A stretch of DNA of 40,432 bases from Acidimicrobiia bacterium (GCA_025359845.1 JANYDT010000039.1:1-40432), one strand, 5' to 3'. Counted from the stretch's first letter, positions 1 through 8,850 are shown. Notes: a model not told the origin generated them from the letters alone. Translations and numbers: made by a program.

Positions 1-2
1 GC

Positions 3-80
3 CAGGTACTGCCCCAATTCGTCGCCTACCTGCACGCCGCGGGCGCATCGACGATCACCGCCCAGTCTGCGATCGCGTGA
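3..80 (+). pseudogene. Fragment of a tyrosine recombinase/integrase, cut by the window edge and ended by an in-frame TGA
   Basis: Frame 3 reads QVLPQFVAYLHAAGASTITAQSAIA*, resembling the N-terminal region of phage-integrase-family recombinases ('..LPQFVAYLEAAGA..T.ELAIAWA..'); the stop falls where Trp is expected. Confidence 0.5.
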
Positions 81-590
81 CCCGAGCCGCCCAGATCGAC
101 AAGAACCAACCCCGGCACCAACCGCACCTCAGCAGCACCCGAGGACTGCTTCTTCATGTGAGACTTCGACAACGGTGGTCCTCCTCCTTGGAACCGGCGT
201 CAGCAAATCCAACCCGCCTTCCACCAGTTCCAAGGACCGCGGGACAAACCTCAAGCAGCAACCGCAGGTGAAGCATATTTTGGAGCATGATCCGTCGGTG
301 ATACCGATGCTGTTGTCGATCTCTCCAGTTCGTTGGCCGGTCCCAAGCCCGTGTTCCATGGTCGGTGAGTACCATATGGTGATCACGGTGCCGCCGGACG
401 GCGAGGTTAGAAACCGGGAATTCGACCCCTATGTTGAGGTTGGGTAGTCGGTACGAGTACTATGTCGAACTGCCAGGGGGTCGTGTTTTTGGCTAATTCT
501 AAAACCTGAATTCTGCTCAGAGACTTTAATATCGTCAGGTTGTGTGTCGGTCGATTGGACTGGAATTAGCCGCCTTGGTGGTGATCCGAT

Positions 591-923
591 TTATCGTGGC
601 AATGAGTCGTTGAGGTGCTCGGTGAGGATGAGTTCGACCGCGTCGGGATCATCCGGTGTGATCGTGGGAATGACTCGTCGACCGGCGTTGATCTCAATTG
701 CTATTTTCTTACGCGGTCGCGTCGGGTCGAAGTTCCACCAGTGCACGAAGTCGCCGGAGCCCCAGATTCGCCACCTGCCGCTCAGAAGACCCCGACCGGT
801 GAGTTCGCGCCTCTGCAGCGAGCGTATCGCGGTATAGGGGATTTTCTTCGCTCCCCACAAGTAATAGCCCTGGATGATTAGGTCGGAGTCATCGCAGGTG
901 ATCCTGCCATCGTCGTAGAGCAT
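591..923 (-). CDS. Small conserved hypothetical protein, PH-like fold suspected
   Basis: Internal ATG at 923 gives MLYDDGRITCDDSDLIIQGYYLWGAKKIPYTAIRSLQRR...GRWRIWGSGDFVHWWNFDPTRPRKKIAIEI...PDDPDAVELILTEHL; codon use and composition look genuine. Confidence 0.65.
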   Translation of the reverse strand: MLYDDGRITCDDSDLIIQGYYLWGAKKIPYTAIRSLQRRELTGRGLLSGRWRIWGSGDFVHWWNFDPTRPRKKIAIEINAGRRVIPTITPDDPDAVELILTEHLNDSLPR

Positions 924-1233
924 GTCCTCATTGTACTGACCCGGACCAGTTCGCCCAGCCCGCGTCCAAGAAGCCAGCCCGGACGAGGTGATCACCAGAA
1001 CCTGGTATCCGGAAGGAACGCTGCGCCCCAAACCCAATCCACAGCTCTTGACTATTTCTCGCCATTGAGTCTATACGTTATCAGAACTAGTAGCATCGCT
1101 GTTCACAATATTATAGGCGTCTACTCCACACGCGCATAGAGATACGTACACCGAACGAGGCGTACGCTGATTACCGAGCCTCGATGAGGGCAGCATAATC
1201 TAAATGATAACTCCGGAAAACGTGGGGAGCGGA

Positions 1234-1311
1234 AATCCGAGGCGGGACCGACCGGCGATCCGTCACCTGAAACAGATCAGCGAACAACTCATCCGGGAAC
1301 AACACATGACA
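1234..1311 (-). pseudogene. Remnant of an IS1182-like transposase N-terminus
   Basis: Peptide HVLFPDELFADLFQVTDRRSVPPRI resembles the 'LFPDEMFADLFPSGRGRPSVPADV' region of IS1182-family transposases; homology stops abruptly. Confidence 0.45.
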
Positions 1312-1455
1312 CTGACAATGCAACGCCGACCAGCTCGAATCATCACCCACTCTGCCCGCCATGAACCAGCCGTTCCCTTCATCAAATCAGCCTGCCGCAG
1401 CGCGAGCCCAACCGTCATAACGACACCACATCACGAAGAAAGAACCACACACATG

Positions 1456-1960
1456 TCATTCTCCCGGCAACCACCACGAACGCGAGGACCTCCCCGCGAA
1501 AAACACCAGCCACCTAGTTGCCGCCCGCACGATCGTGTTCGCCTTGCGGATCGCCGCCGGCTTCAGACCGTTTTTCCGCAACGTCACGTACCAACGGTCC
1601 AAATCCACGACGCCGAGCCGGTCGAGGCGGATCTCCCACAGGTGGGGACGGATCTGATTCTTGATGTACCCGGCGTACACGCTGCGAGTCGACGGCGCCG
1701 CCGGACCGGCCACCTCCAACCACCGCTCGATCAGGGTGCCGACGGTTTGCGATGTCGCCGCCACCTGGTCGACTTTCGTGGCCGAGTCGAGCTCGGCGAG
1801 CATCGCGTGCACGAGGGAATGCGCCTCACGCTTAGTCGATGCCACCGACGATTTGAACCTGCGCTTCTGTGTCACCGGTCGCGTGGCAGTTCGACTTGGC
1901 AGATCCACGAGATCGAGCCGTCCTTGTTCGTCCGTTGCCGGATTGTGCCCTTCGTGTCAT
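1456..1960 (-). pseudogene. Tyrosine integrase N-terminal remnant (frameshifted and 3'-truncated)
   Basis: One frame reads TKGTIRQRTNKDGSISWICQVELPRD, another continues VTQKRRFKSSVASTKREA...TVGTLIERWLEVAGPAAPSTRSVYAGYIKNQIRPHLWEIRLDRLGVVDLDRWYVTLRKNGLKPAAIRKANTIVRAATRW; the catalytic domain is missing. Confidence 0.8.
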
Positions 1961-2099
1961 CACCTCAGATGCTGTATCGCCAGTCTGAAGGCTGTACTGG
2001 ACCCCTACGCTGTATCGACGCTGTATCGACCCATCGGAAGCTGCTTGAAGGACCCGTCAGCTGCTGAAAAATCAGCCGCTGACCTGGTACTTCAACTTG

Positions 2100-2172
2100 C
2101 AGCCCCAACGGGATTCGAACCCGTGCCTCCACCTTGAGAGGGTGATGTCCTAGGCCACTAGACGATGGGGCC
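2100..2172 (-). tRNA. tRNA-Glu (CTC)
   Basis: Reverse complement GGCCCCATCGTCTAGTGGCCTAGGACATCACCCTCTCAAGGTGGAGGCACGGGTTCGAATCCCGTTGGGGCTG; cloverleaf with loop CTCTCAA and GGTTCGAATCC T-arm. Confidence 0.95.
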
Positions 2173-2178
2173 ATGTGC

Positions 2179-2200
2179 GGTCCCCCGTCGCCGGGGGACC
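2179..2200. other. Perfect 9-bp-stem hairpin between the two tRNA genes
   Basis: ggtcccccg-tcgc-cgggggacc, flanked by direct repeats atgtgcg (2173-2179 and 2202-2208). Confidence 0.75.
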
Positions 2201-2208
2201 TATGTGCG

Positions 2209-2280
2209 CTGGGGAGCAAGGACTCGAACCCTGAATAACAGGACCAGAACCTGCTGTGTTACCTATTACACCACTCCCCA
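2209..2280 (-). tRNA. tRNA-Gln (CTG)
   Basis: Reverse complement TGGGGAGTGGTGTAATAGGTAACACAGCAGGTTCTGGTCCTGTTATTCAGGGTTCGAGTCCTTGCTCCCCAG; anticodon loop TTCTGGT. Confidence 0.95.
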
Positions 2281-2442
2281 TCGATCGCCCGAGGGCGAAG
2301 GAACAGCGTATCAGCACCGGGCCGGACCTTCGTCGGCGATCTCGACGGACAAGGCTCGCCCGCACGCCTCAGGCCATCGCCCCTCCAGGCCCGAGCAGAA
2401 TCGAGCGTATCGCCACGGCATCCCAGCCGACGCGGCCAAAGG

Positions 2443-3072
2443 CTACGTGAGACCCGAGAGTCGTCGGTATCCAATGATGCGCCCCACGGCCACCGCTGCG
2501 GCTTCCCTGGCGATCGACCGCAAGCCGCCGCGCCCTCCCGTTGAAGAGACATGCGGGCTCAGGCCGACCTCTCGGGCCGTCGCGGCCAGGCGGGCGGCGT
2601 GATAGCCACTCGACACGAGCACAACGTCGTGGACCCCGTCGCGGCGAAGGAAGCGGGCCGACGCGGCGAGCGACTCCCACGTGTTCGTGCCTTGCACCTC
2701 GCGCTTGATGCTGGCGTCGGGCACACCGTGGGAGATGAGGTAGCGGGCCGACGCCGAGGCCTCGGTCATACGGTCCCCGGCCCGACGGCCACCGGTCACG
2801 ATGATCATCGGGGCGACATTGGCTCGGTACAGCGCCAGCGCGTGTTCGAGCCGACTGCGCAGCACAGGAGAGGGACGACCGTTGTACTGCGCGGCGCCGA
2901 GCACCACGATCGCATCGACACGCTTCGGAACGTCGTTATTGCCGGCCGCGAACCAAACCTGCAGAAACGTGCCCGCCAGGTAGGCGGCCACCAGCCCAAG
3001 CGCGATCCGCCGTATCCACCGGGTCAGAAACCAGGGACCCGGAATGCGCAAGAGCCGACCAAGCGCAAACAC
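2443..3072 (-). CDS. YdcF/SanA/ElyC-family (DUF218) membrane-anchored protein
   Basis: N-terminal TM segment; motifs DAIVVLGAAQYNGRPSPVLRSRLEHAL, IIVTGGRRAGDRMTEA, VLVSSGYHAARL. Confidence 0.88.
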   Translation of the reverse strand: MFALGRLLRIPGPWFLTRWIRRIALGLVAAYLAGTFLQVWFAAGNNDVPKRVDAIVVLGAAQYNGRPSPVLRSRLEHALALYRANVAPMIIVTGGRRAGDRMTEASASARYLISHGVPDASIKREVQGTNTWESLAASARFLRRDGVHDVVLVSSGYHAARLAATAREVGLSPHVSSTGGRGGLRSIAREAAAVAVGRIIGYRRLSGLT

Positions 3073-3078
3073 GACGCC

Positions 3079-4581
3079 TTACGCAGTCCCCAAGCGGGCG
3101 CGGGCCAGTCGCAGCCGACGCTCGCACTCGGCGCGTCCGAGCACCTCCATCGCCTCGAAGAGCGGAGGACCGATGGTGCGCCCTGTTATCGCCACCCGTA
3201 CGGCTCCCTGCGCCTTCGCCAGCTTCAAGCCATTGGCCGCGCCGACCGTCTCGACGGCGACTCGAATCTCGGCCGCCGACCAGCCAGTGGTTGCGGATTC
3301 GGTCGCGATGTTCAGGGCAGGGCCGACAACGACTGTCGGGCTGTGGACGGTCCCGGTACCGGCCTGAGGGACGACCTCAGTGCCGGTCGCGCCCGGCAAG
3401 GCCGCCAACGCCGCCAACACCCCATCGAGCATCTCGACCGGCGCCTTGCACGACGCGATGGCGTCCTCCCACGCGTAGGGGTCGTTGTAGAGGAAATCGA
3501 CCTGATTTGGGAGGTCGGTCAAGAGCCGGAGCCGCTCCTGCACAAACGGCGCCATCTTCGGAAACACGTCAACCTGCGCTGACGCACCCGCAGGCAGATA
3601 GGGCGTCGCGACTTCGACGAACTCTTCGATCGACAAGGCCCGCAGATACTCGCCGTTCATGTGCGCCAGCTTGACCATATCGAAGAAGGCCGGCGAGGTC
3701 ACCACCGCTTCGAGGCGAAACAGCTCTGTCATCTCGTCAACGGTGAGAATCTCGCGATCACCACCCGGCGACCATCCGAGCAGCACGAGGTAGTTGCGCA
3801 TGGCGTCGGGGAGGATGCCCATCGCCCGATAATCTTCCAACGCCACCTTGTCACGGCGCTTCGAGAGCTTCTTGCGCTGCGCGTTGACCAGGACGGGCAC
3901 ATGCGCCCACACCGGCAGCGCGACATCGGGGGCGAGCGCCTGCCATAGCAGAATGCCTTTGGGCGTGTTCGACAGATGCTCTTCGCCGCGTACCACGTGG
4001 GTGATGCCCATGTCGACATCGTCGACCACGTTGGCGAGAATGAACATGGCCGAACCGTCGCCGCGGGCGATCACGAAGTCTTCGATCTCGCCGTGGTCGA
4101 ACGACGGCTCGCCCCGGATGATGTCGTGCACGATGGTGATGCCGTCGCGGGGAGTGGCGAAGCGCAACGGCCGTCCCGCGCCCGGTGTCAATCCCCTCAC
4201 ACGGCAATGTCGGTCATAGCCACGATTCTCCGCGCCCGGGCCCAACGCAGCCACATTGCGGCCATCGACATCGGCTCGCGTGCAGTCGCAGTAGTACGCG
4301 TGGCCATCGGCGTGAAGCCGAAGCATCGCGTCGCCGTACAGCGCGGCGCGCTGCGACTGGCGGTACTCCTCGTCCCAATCGAGTCCTAGCCAGCGCATGG
4401 CTACCCGTATGCCGTCGACCCATTCCTCGCGGTTGCGCTCCAGGTCGGTGTCTTCGATACGCAATACGAACTGGCCGCCCTGTTGGCGGGCGATCAGCCA
4501 ATTCCACAATGCCGTGCGTCCACTACCCACATGAAAGAAGCCCGTGGGCGACGGGGCGAAGCGAAGACGGGGCGGGCTCAC
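3079..4581 (-). CDS. gltX: Glutamyl-tRNA synthetase
   Basis: RFAPSPTGFFHVGSGRTALWNWLIAR (HIGH region), LRIEDTDLERN, KKLSKRRDKVALEDY (KMSKS region). Confidence 0.97.
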   Translation of the reverse strand: MSPPRLRFAPSPTGFFHVGSGRTALWNWLIARQQGGQFVLRIEDTDLERNREEWVDGIRVAMRWLGLDWDEEYRQSQRAALYGDAMLRLHADGHAYYCDCTRADVDGRNVAALGPGAENRGYDRHCRVRGLTPGAGRPLRFATPRDGITIVHDIIRGEPSFDHGEIEDFVIARGDGSAMFILANVVDDVDMGITHVVRGEEHLSNTPKGILLWQALAPDVALPVWAHVPVLVNAQRKKLSKRRDKVALEDYRAMGILPDAMRNYLVLLGWSPGGDREILTVDEMTELFRLEAVVTSPAFFDMVKLAHMNGEYLRALSIEEFVEVATPYLPAGASAQVDVFPKMAPFVQERLRLLTDLPNQVDFLYNDPYAWEDAIASCKAPVEMLDGVLAALAALPGATGTEVVPQAGTGTVHSPTVVVGPALNIATESATTGWSAAEIRVAVETVGAANGLKLAKAQGAVRVAITGRTIGPPLFEAMEVLGRAECERRLRLARARLGTA

Positions 4582-4714
4582 GGCCGTCCAGCGTAGGCGG
4601 GCGGGTATGACAACCCGGCCGACACCGGGGCAAGCTCTCCTTGTGCGCTCGGTCGCCCTGGGAGCGACGCCCCGAGCGTGACGGCGGCAGGTGGCGGCCC
4701 GAGGGTGACCGGCG

Positions 4715-5524
4715 TTAGGTGATGCTCAAACCGCCGTCGACCACCAGCATCGTGCCGAACACGTACGACGCGTCGTCGGAGGCGAGAAAGGCGCAGGCCG
4801 ACGCCACTTCTTCGGGACGGCCCTGGCGCTTGACCGGCGGCGCGCCGGCCCGCTTGTCCATCCGTCCGTCGATCTCGCCAAACTCGCGGCGCACCATCGT
4901 GGAGTCGATCAGTCCGAGCATCATGGTGTTGGCCCGGATGCCTCGCCGGGCGTATCGCGCCGTCATGTGGCGCCCGATGGCCGGCAACGCCGCTTTACTC
5001 GTCTCATACGCGATGCCCGTCCCGCCCAACAGGCCGGCCAACGACGAGATGAACACGAACACCCCATGGCCCTGCGCCAACATCGCCGGCAGCGCCGCTT
5101 GCGCAGTGAGCACGTGCGAGCGGAGGTTGACATCGAGCTCGAAGTCGAACCCCTCGACGGTTTCGGCTTGCAACCCCCGCCCGCTGGCAATGCCCACGTT
5201 GCAAACGACCACATCCAGTCCACCCAAAGCCGACTCGGCTTGCGCGACGGCAGCGCGGCACGCGTCTGGATCGGACGCATCAGCACTGATGGCCACGTGT
5301 GGTCCTGCCGCCGCACCCGAGCACGCGTCAGCCGTCTCCTGGGCGGATGCGACCCGCAAGTCGCTGATGGCGAGACGGGCCCCTTCGGACGCGAGGCGCA
5401 GGCAGATGGCCCGTCCGTTGCCCATCGCCAAGGTCTCGCCGGCTCGAGGCGGCCCGTCCGCTCCCCCGCCCACCACCAGGACTCGTTTGCCTTCGAAGCG
5501 ATTCATTGCGTCGCCCTTCATCAT
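4715..5524 (-). CDS. SDR family NAD(P)-dependent oxidoreductase with extended glycine-rich loop
   Basis: Rossmann N-terminus VLVVGGGADGPPRAGETLAMGNGRAICLRLA; ISSLAGLLGGTGIAYETSKAAL (S..YxxxK); start overlaps the upp stop by 4 bp. Confidence 0.92.
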   Translation of the reverse strand: MMKGDAMNRFEGKRVLVVGGGADGPPRAGETLAMGNGRAICLRLASEGARLAISDLRVASAQETADACSGAAAGPHVAISADASDPDACRAAVAQAESALGGLDVVVCNVGIASGRGLQAETVEGFDFELDVNLRSHVLTAQAALPAMLAQGHGVFVFISSLAGLLGGTGIAYETSKAALPAIGRHMTARYARRGIRANTMMLGLIDSTMVRREFGEIDGRMDKRAGAPPVKRQGRPEEVASACAFLASDDASYVFGTMLVVDGGLSIT

Positions 5525-6159
5525 GTCGAAGTGGATTGGCCGAAGAGGCGATCGCCGGCGTCACCGAGGCCCGGCACGATGTAGCGCTTCTCGTTTAGGC
5601 CGGGGTCGTGGGCCGCGGTGACGATGCGCAGCAACGGGAAGGCTTGCTGCGCCCGGGCGACGCCTTCGGGAGCGGAGATCACGCTCACCGCAGTGATGCG
5701 CTGGGCCCCTCGAGCGGCCAGCAGTTGGCACGTGAAGGCCAGTGACCCTCCGGTGGCCAGCATCGGATCGAGCACGAACACGTCGCGGCCTTCGAGCCGC
5801 GCCGGGAGCTTCTCGGCGTACTGCTCGGGTTCGAAGGTCTCTTCATTGCGGCGCAGCCCGACCATGCCGACTTCAGCTTCGGGCAACACGCTCAAGAAGC
5901 CGTCGAGAAGGCCGAGCCCGGCCCGTAGCACTGGGACGAGCAGCGGACCTGGAGCGTGAAGGCGCGACCCGAGCGCGTCGAGGCCGGTGGGGGTCTTCAC
6001 CGTTACCGGATCGACATGCAGGTTGCGGGTCGCTTCGTAGGCCAGCAGCGCAGCAATCTCGGCCACGGCGCGGCGAAACACTGGGGAGGGCGTCTTCTCA
6101 TCGCGCAGAAGCGTGATGCGATGAGCAACAAGGGGATGGTCAACAACCAGGAGCGACAT
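5521..6159 (-). CDS. upp: Uracil phosphoribosyltransferase
   Basis: LVAHRITLLRDEKTPSPVFRRAVAEIAALLAYEATR, VLRAGLGLLDGFL, VFVLDPMLATGGSL (PRPP site), YIVPGLGDAGDRLFGQ. Confidence 0.97.
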   Translation of the reverse strand: MSLLVVDHPLVAHRITLLRDEKTPSPVFRRAVAEIAALLAYEATRNLHVDPVTVKTPTGLDALGSRLHAPGPLLVPVLRAGLGLLDGFLSVLPEAEVGMVGLRRNEETFEPEQYAEKLPARLEGRDVFVLDPMLATGGSLAFTCQLLAARGAQRITAVSVISAPEGVARAQQAFPLLRIVTAAHDPGLNEKRYIVPGLGDAGDRLFGQSTST

Positions 6160-6188
6160 CAGCTCGGCACCCTACCTGTGCCGCCACC

Positions 6189-6224
6189 CTTATTCGAAGT
6201 AGAGGACTTATTCGAAGTACCGGA
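6189..6224. repeat. 18-bp tandem duplication (2 copies, 16/18 identical) spanning a stop codon
   Basis: cttattcgaagtagagga cttattcgaagtaccgga; the stop of the minus-strand CDS (tta at 6208-6210) recurs at 6190-6192. Confidence 0.8.
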
Positions 6225-6720
6225 CCTCGTGGTCACTGGCCTGTAACACTGCGAACATGGCCTCGTGCAACTTGGCGTGCATCTCCCGGAAGTAGGTCGC
6301 TTCGGGGTCGTCGTCATCGACGGAAGGGGAACCCGCCGTGGTGTCGACGCCGTCGGACTCGGCCGTTTCGAGCGCCACCAGCGCCGCGTCCCAATCGGTC
6401 TGTTCGGCAGCCACATTCAAGCGCATGTTGGGGGCCTGGACCAGAGCCCGGTCGAGGTCTTGCACGATGGTCACTATCACGTCGGTGGTCGTGCGAACAC
6501 CTGGCGTCGACAATAAATTGAGAGCCTGTAGTTTGCGCATGGCCATCGCTGCTATCAGCACAGGATCAGCCATTTCGGTCACCGCCGAATCAATGGCTTC
6601 GAGGTTGAGGGAGATCCTCTGTGGAACGCCGAACCACCGCCGCAACGTGTCGAACATCTCGGTCGTCACGCTGTGCAAGGCGAGGAGTTCGTTCGGCTTG
6701 GGAAGGATCTCGCTAGCCAT
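6208..6720 (-). CDS. Hypothetical protein coupled to the KimA-like transporter
   Basis: ATG at 6720 (MASEILPKPNELLALHSVTTEMFDTLRRWFGVPQRISLNLEAIDSAVTEMADPV...) overlaps the end of the upstream transporter gene by 8 bp; the longer ORF start at 6918 is in the transporter. Confidence 0.75.
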   Translation of the reverse strand: MASEILPKPNELLALHSVTTEMFDTLRRWFGVPQRISLNLEAIDSAVTEMADPVLIAAMAMRKLQALNLLSTPGVRTTTDVIVTIVQDLDRALVQAPNMRLNVAAEQTDWDAALVALETAESDGVDTTAGSPSVDDDDPEATYFREMHAKLHEAMFAVLQASDHEVRYFE

Positions 6721-8719
6721 GGCCGGGCGCCGACGGCCCACCTTGGTCACGACCATGGCCGTCGCCATGGGCGGTCGACTGATCGTGGGCGTCGCGCAGC
6801 ACCGCTCCAGGATCGATGCCCTTCTGGCGCACCAACTCGATATGAGACTCGGCCTCGGATGAATTGATGTTGTACGGAACACTGGTGACGACAATGCCTT
6901 CGCGCGACAGCAGTGCACTCTTCAACCGCATTGCCGTCTGATTGTGGAGCGCTTGATGGTGCCATTTGCCCACAACGAACTCGGGGATGACGATGGTAAT
7001 GGTGTCGTTGTCCCATCGGGCGTCGAGCTCATCAAGGTAGGCCGTGAGCGGCCGCACGAGCTGTCGATAAGGCGAATGAACGATCTCGAGCGGAATCTTC
7101 ACGTTGAACAGCTCCCACTGACGTTCCATATTCACTCGCTCTTCGTCGTCGCTCGCCACGAACACGGCCACGATATGTTGTGGTCGCAACGACTGCGCGT
7201 AGGCCAGCGACTTCAGCACACCCCGGTGAATCCGGCCGACCAACACGACAACGGTGTGGGTGATGGGTGGCGACGACACCATGTCGGGGGCCACGGTGAG
7301 GGCCGCTCCAACCCGTGAATAGTGCCGCTTGATCAAGACGAATTGACTCATCAAGATCGGCACGATCACCAGCGGGACCCACGCGCCCTGGGTGAACTTC
7401 GAAATGGCGACGATGAGCAACACGATGAACGTCGCCACGCAGCCCACGCCGTTGATGACCGAACTGACCTTCCAATTCTTTTCCTTGAGCCGGAAGTGAT
7501 GGACGACCATGCCCGCTTGGCTGAGCGTGAATGCCGTGAACACCCCGACGGCATAGAGCGGGATGAGAGCGTTCGTCTCGCCTCGAAACAGGATCAACAG
7601 GGCGGACGCGGCCATTGACAAGAAGATCACCCCGTTGGAGAACACCAGCCGGTCACCTCGATTGGCAAATTGGCGATGCAGATACCCGTCCTTGGCAATC
7701 AATTGGGCCAGCCGAGGGAAGTCGGCGTAGGCCGTATTTGCGGCCAGCGTGAGGATCGCGGCGGTAGCCCCTTGCAGGACGAAGAACAAGATGTTGCCTC
7801 TACCGAACACCTGCTGACCCATTTGGGCCATGGCGGTGACCTCGTGGCTGGGGAAGGGATGGGTGAGATGGGCCAGCCACGCGGTTCCAAAGAACAAGGT
7901 GCCGAGGATCACGCCCATCCAGGTCATAGTGGCGGCCGCGTTCTTCGACTCGGGCCGCTGGAACGCGGGAACGCCGTTGGAGATTGCTTCGACTCCCGTC
8001 AGTGCCACCGCGCCCGATGAGAAACCCCGGAGGAGCAGGACCAAACCGAGCGAACCGCCCGACACCTTGAGGTCGTGGATAGCTTTGGCCGAGTCGAAGG
8101 AAACTGTCGAAATACCATTGCCGAAGACCACCTTCATGACCGCCAACGCGATCATGAAAGTCAACACCCCGATGTAGAGGTACACCGGCGGAGCAAAAAG
8201 TGCACCCGACTCTTTGAGGCCCCGCAAGTTGGCGAGCATCATCAACCCCACCAGTCCCAAGCACAATAGGACCCGGCCGTGGGCCAAGCTGTGGAGCGCC
8301 GGGATCGAGATGATGGCAGCCACGCCGGCCGAGATCGACACCGCCACGGTCAGCACGTAGTCGATCAGTAACGATGCGGCGGCCAGAATCGACGGATATT
8401 CCCCGAGGTTTTCTCGGCTCACGACGTAGGAACCGCCGCCAGAGGGATAGGCAAAAATCGTTTGGCGATACGAAATCACCACGATCACCAGCAACACGGC
8501 CACGACTATCGCGATCGGGATGAGTTTGTTGAGACCGAGAGCGAGGCTGGAGGAGCCCGCCGCGATCACAAACAGGATCTCCTCGGTGGCGTACGCCGTC
8601 GACGAAATGGCGTCGGAGCTGAAGACGGGAAGGCCGATCAGCTTGCCGATGCGCTGGTGATCCAAATCGGCCGACGCGATTGGCTTGCCCACCAGCAGTC
8701 TTTTCAACGTAGAGGCCAC
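6713..8719 (-). CDS. APC superfamily permease, probable KimA-type potassium importer
   Basis: 668 aa, many TM segments; N-terminus LKRLLVGKPIASADLDHQRIGKLIGLPVFSSDAISSTAYATEEIL typical of the YdaO/KimA subfamily; soluble C-terminal domain; divergent from two TrkA proteins. Confidence 0.85.
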   Translation of the reverse strand: MASTLKRLLVGKPIASADLDHQRIGKLIGLPVFSSDAISSTAYATEEILFVIAAGSSSLALGLNKLIPIAIVVAVLLVIVVISYRQTIFAYPSGGGSYVVSRENLGEYPSILAAASLLIDYVLTVAVSISAGVAAIISIPALHSLAHGRVLLCLGLVGLMMLANLRGLKESGALFAPPVYLYIGVLTFMIALAVMKVVFGNGISTVSFDSAKAIHDLKVSGGSLGLVLLLRGFSSGAVALTGVEAISNGVPAFQRPESKNAAATMTWMGVILGTLFFGTAWLAHLTHPFPSHEVTAMAQMGQQVFGRGNILFFVLQGATAAILTLAANTAYADFPRLAQLIAKDGYLHRQFANRGDRLVFSNGVIFLSMAASALLILFRGETNALIPLYAVGVFTAFTLSQAGMVVHHFRLKEKNWKVSSVINGVGCVATFIVLLIVAISKFTQGAWVPLVIVPILMSQFVLIKRHYSRVGAALTVAPDMVSSPPITHTVVVLVGRIHRGVLKSLAYAQSLRPQHIVAVFVASDDEERVNMERQWELFNVKIPLEIVHSPYRQLVRPLTAYLDELDARWDNDTITIVIPEFVVGKWHHQALHNQTAMRLKSALLSREGIVVTSVPYNINSSEAESHIELVRQKGIDPGAVLRDAHDQSTAHGDGHGRDQGGPSAPGHG

Positions 8720-8850
8720 GTCGGGTCACCTTACTGGGAGGCTGGTCCGAGTGTCGGCCCCGACCGGAACCCGGGCAATACCCGCGGCAACGGGATGCAC
8801 GACCACACCCCGAGTTTGCGGATCGACCAATCGTGGTGTGGACTACCACC

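Noticed and set aside
2551-3582. 343-aa plus-strand ORF
   Set aside because: Antisense across the DUF218 gene and gltX; His/Arg-rich mirror ORF.
4719-5621. 300-aa plus-strand ORF
   Set aside because: Antisense to the SDR and upp genes; low-complexity Pro/Ser/Arg composition.
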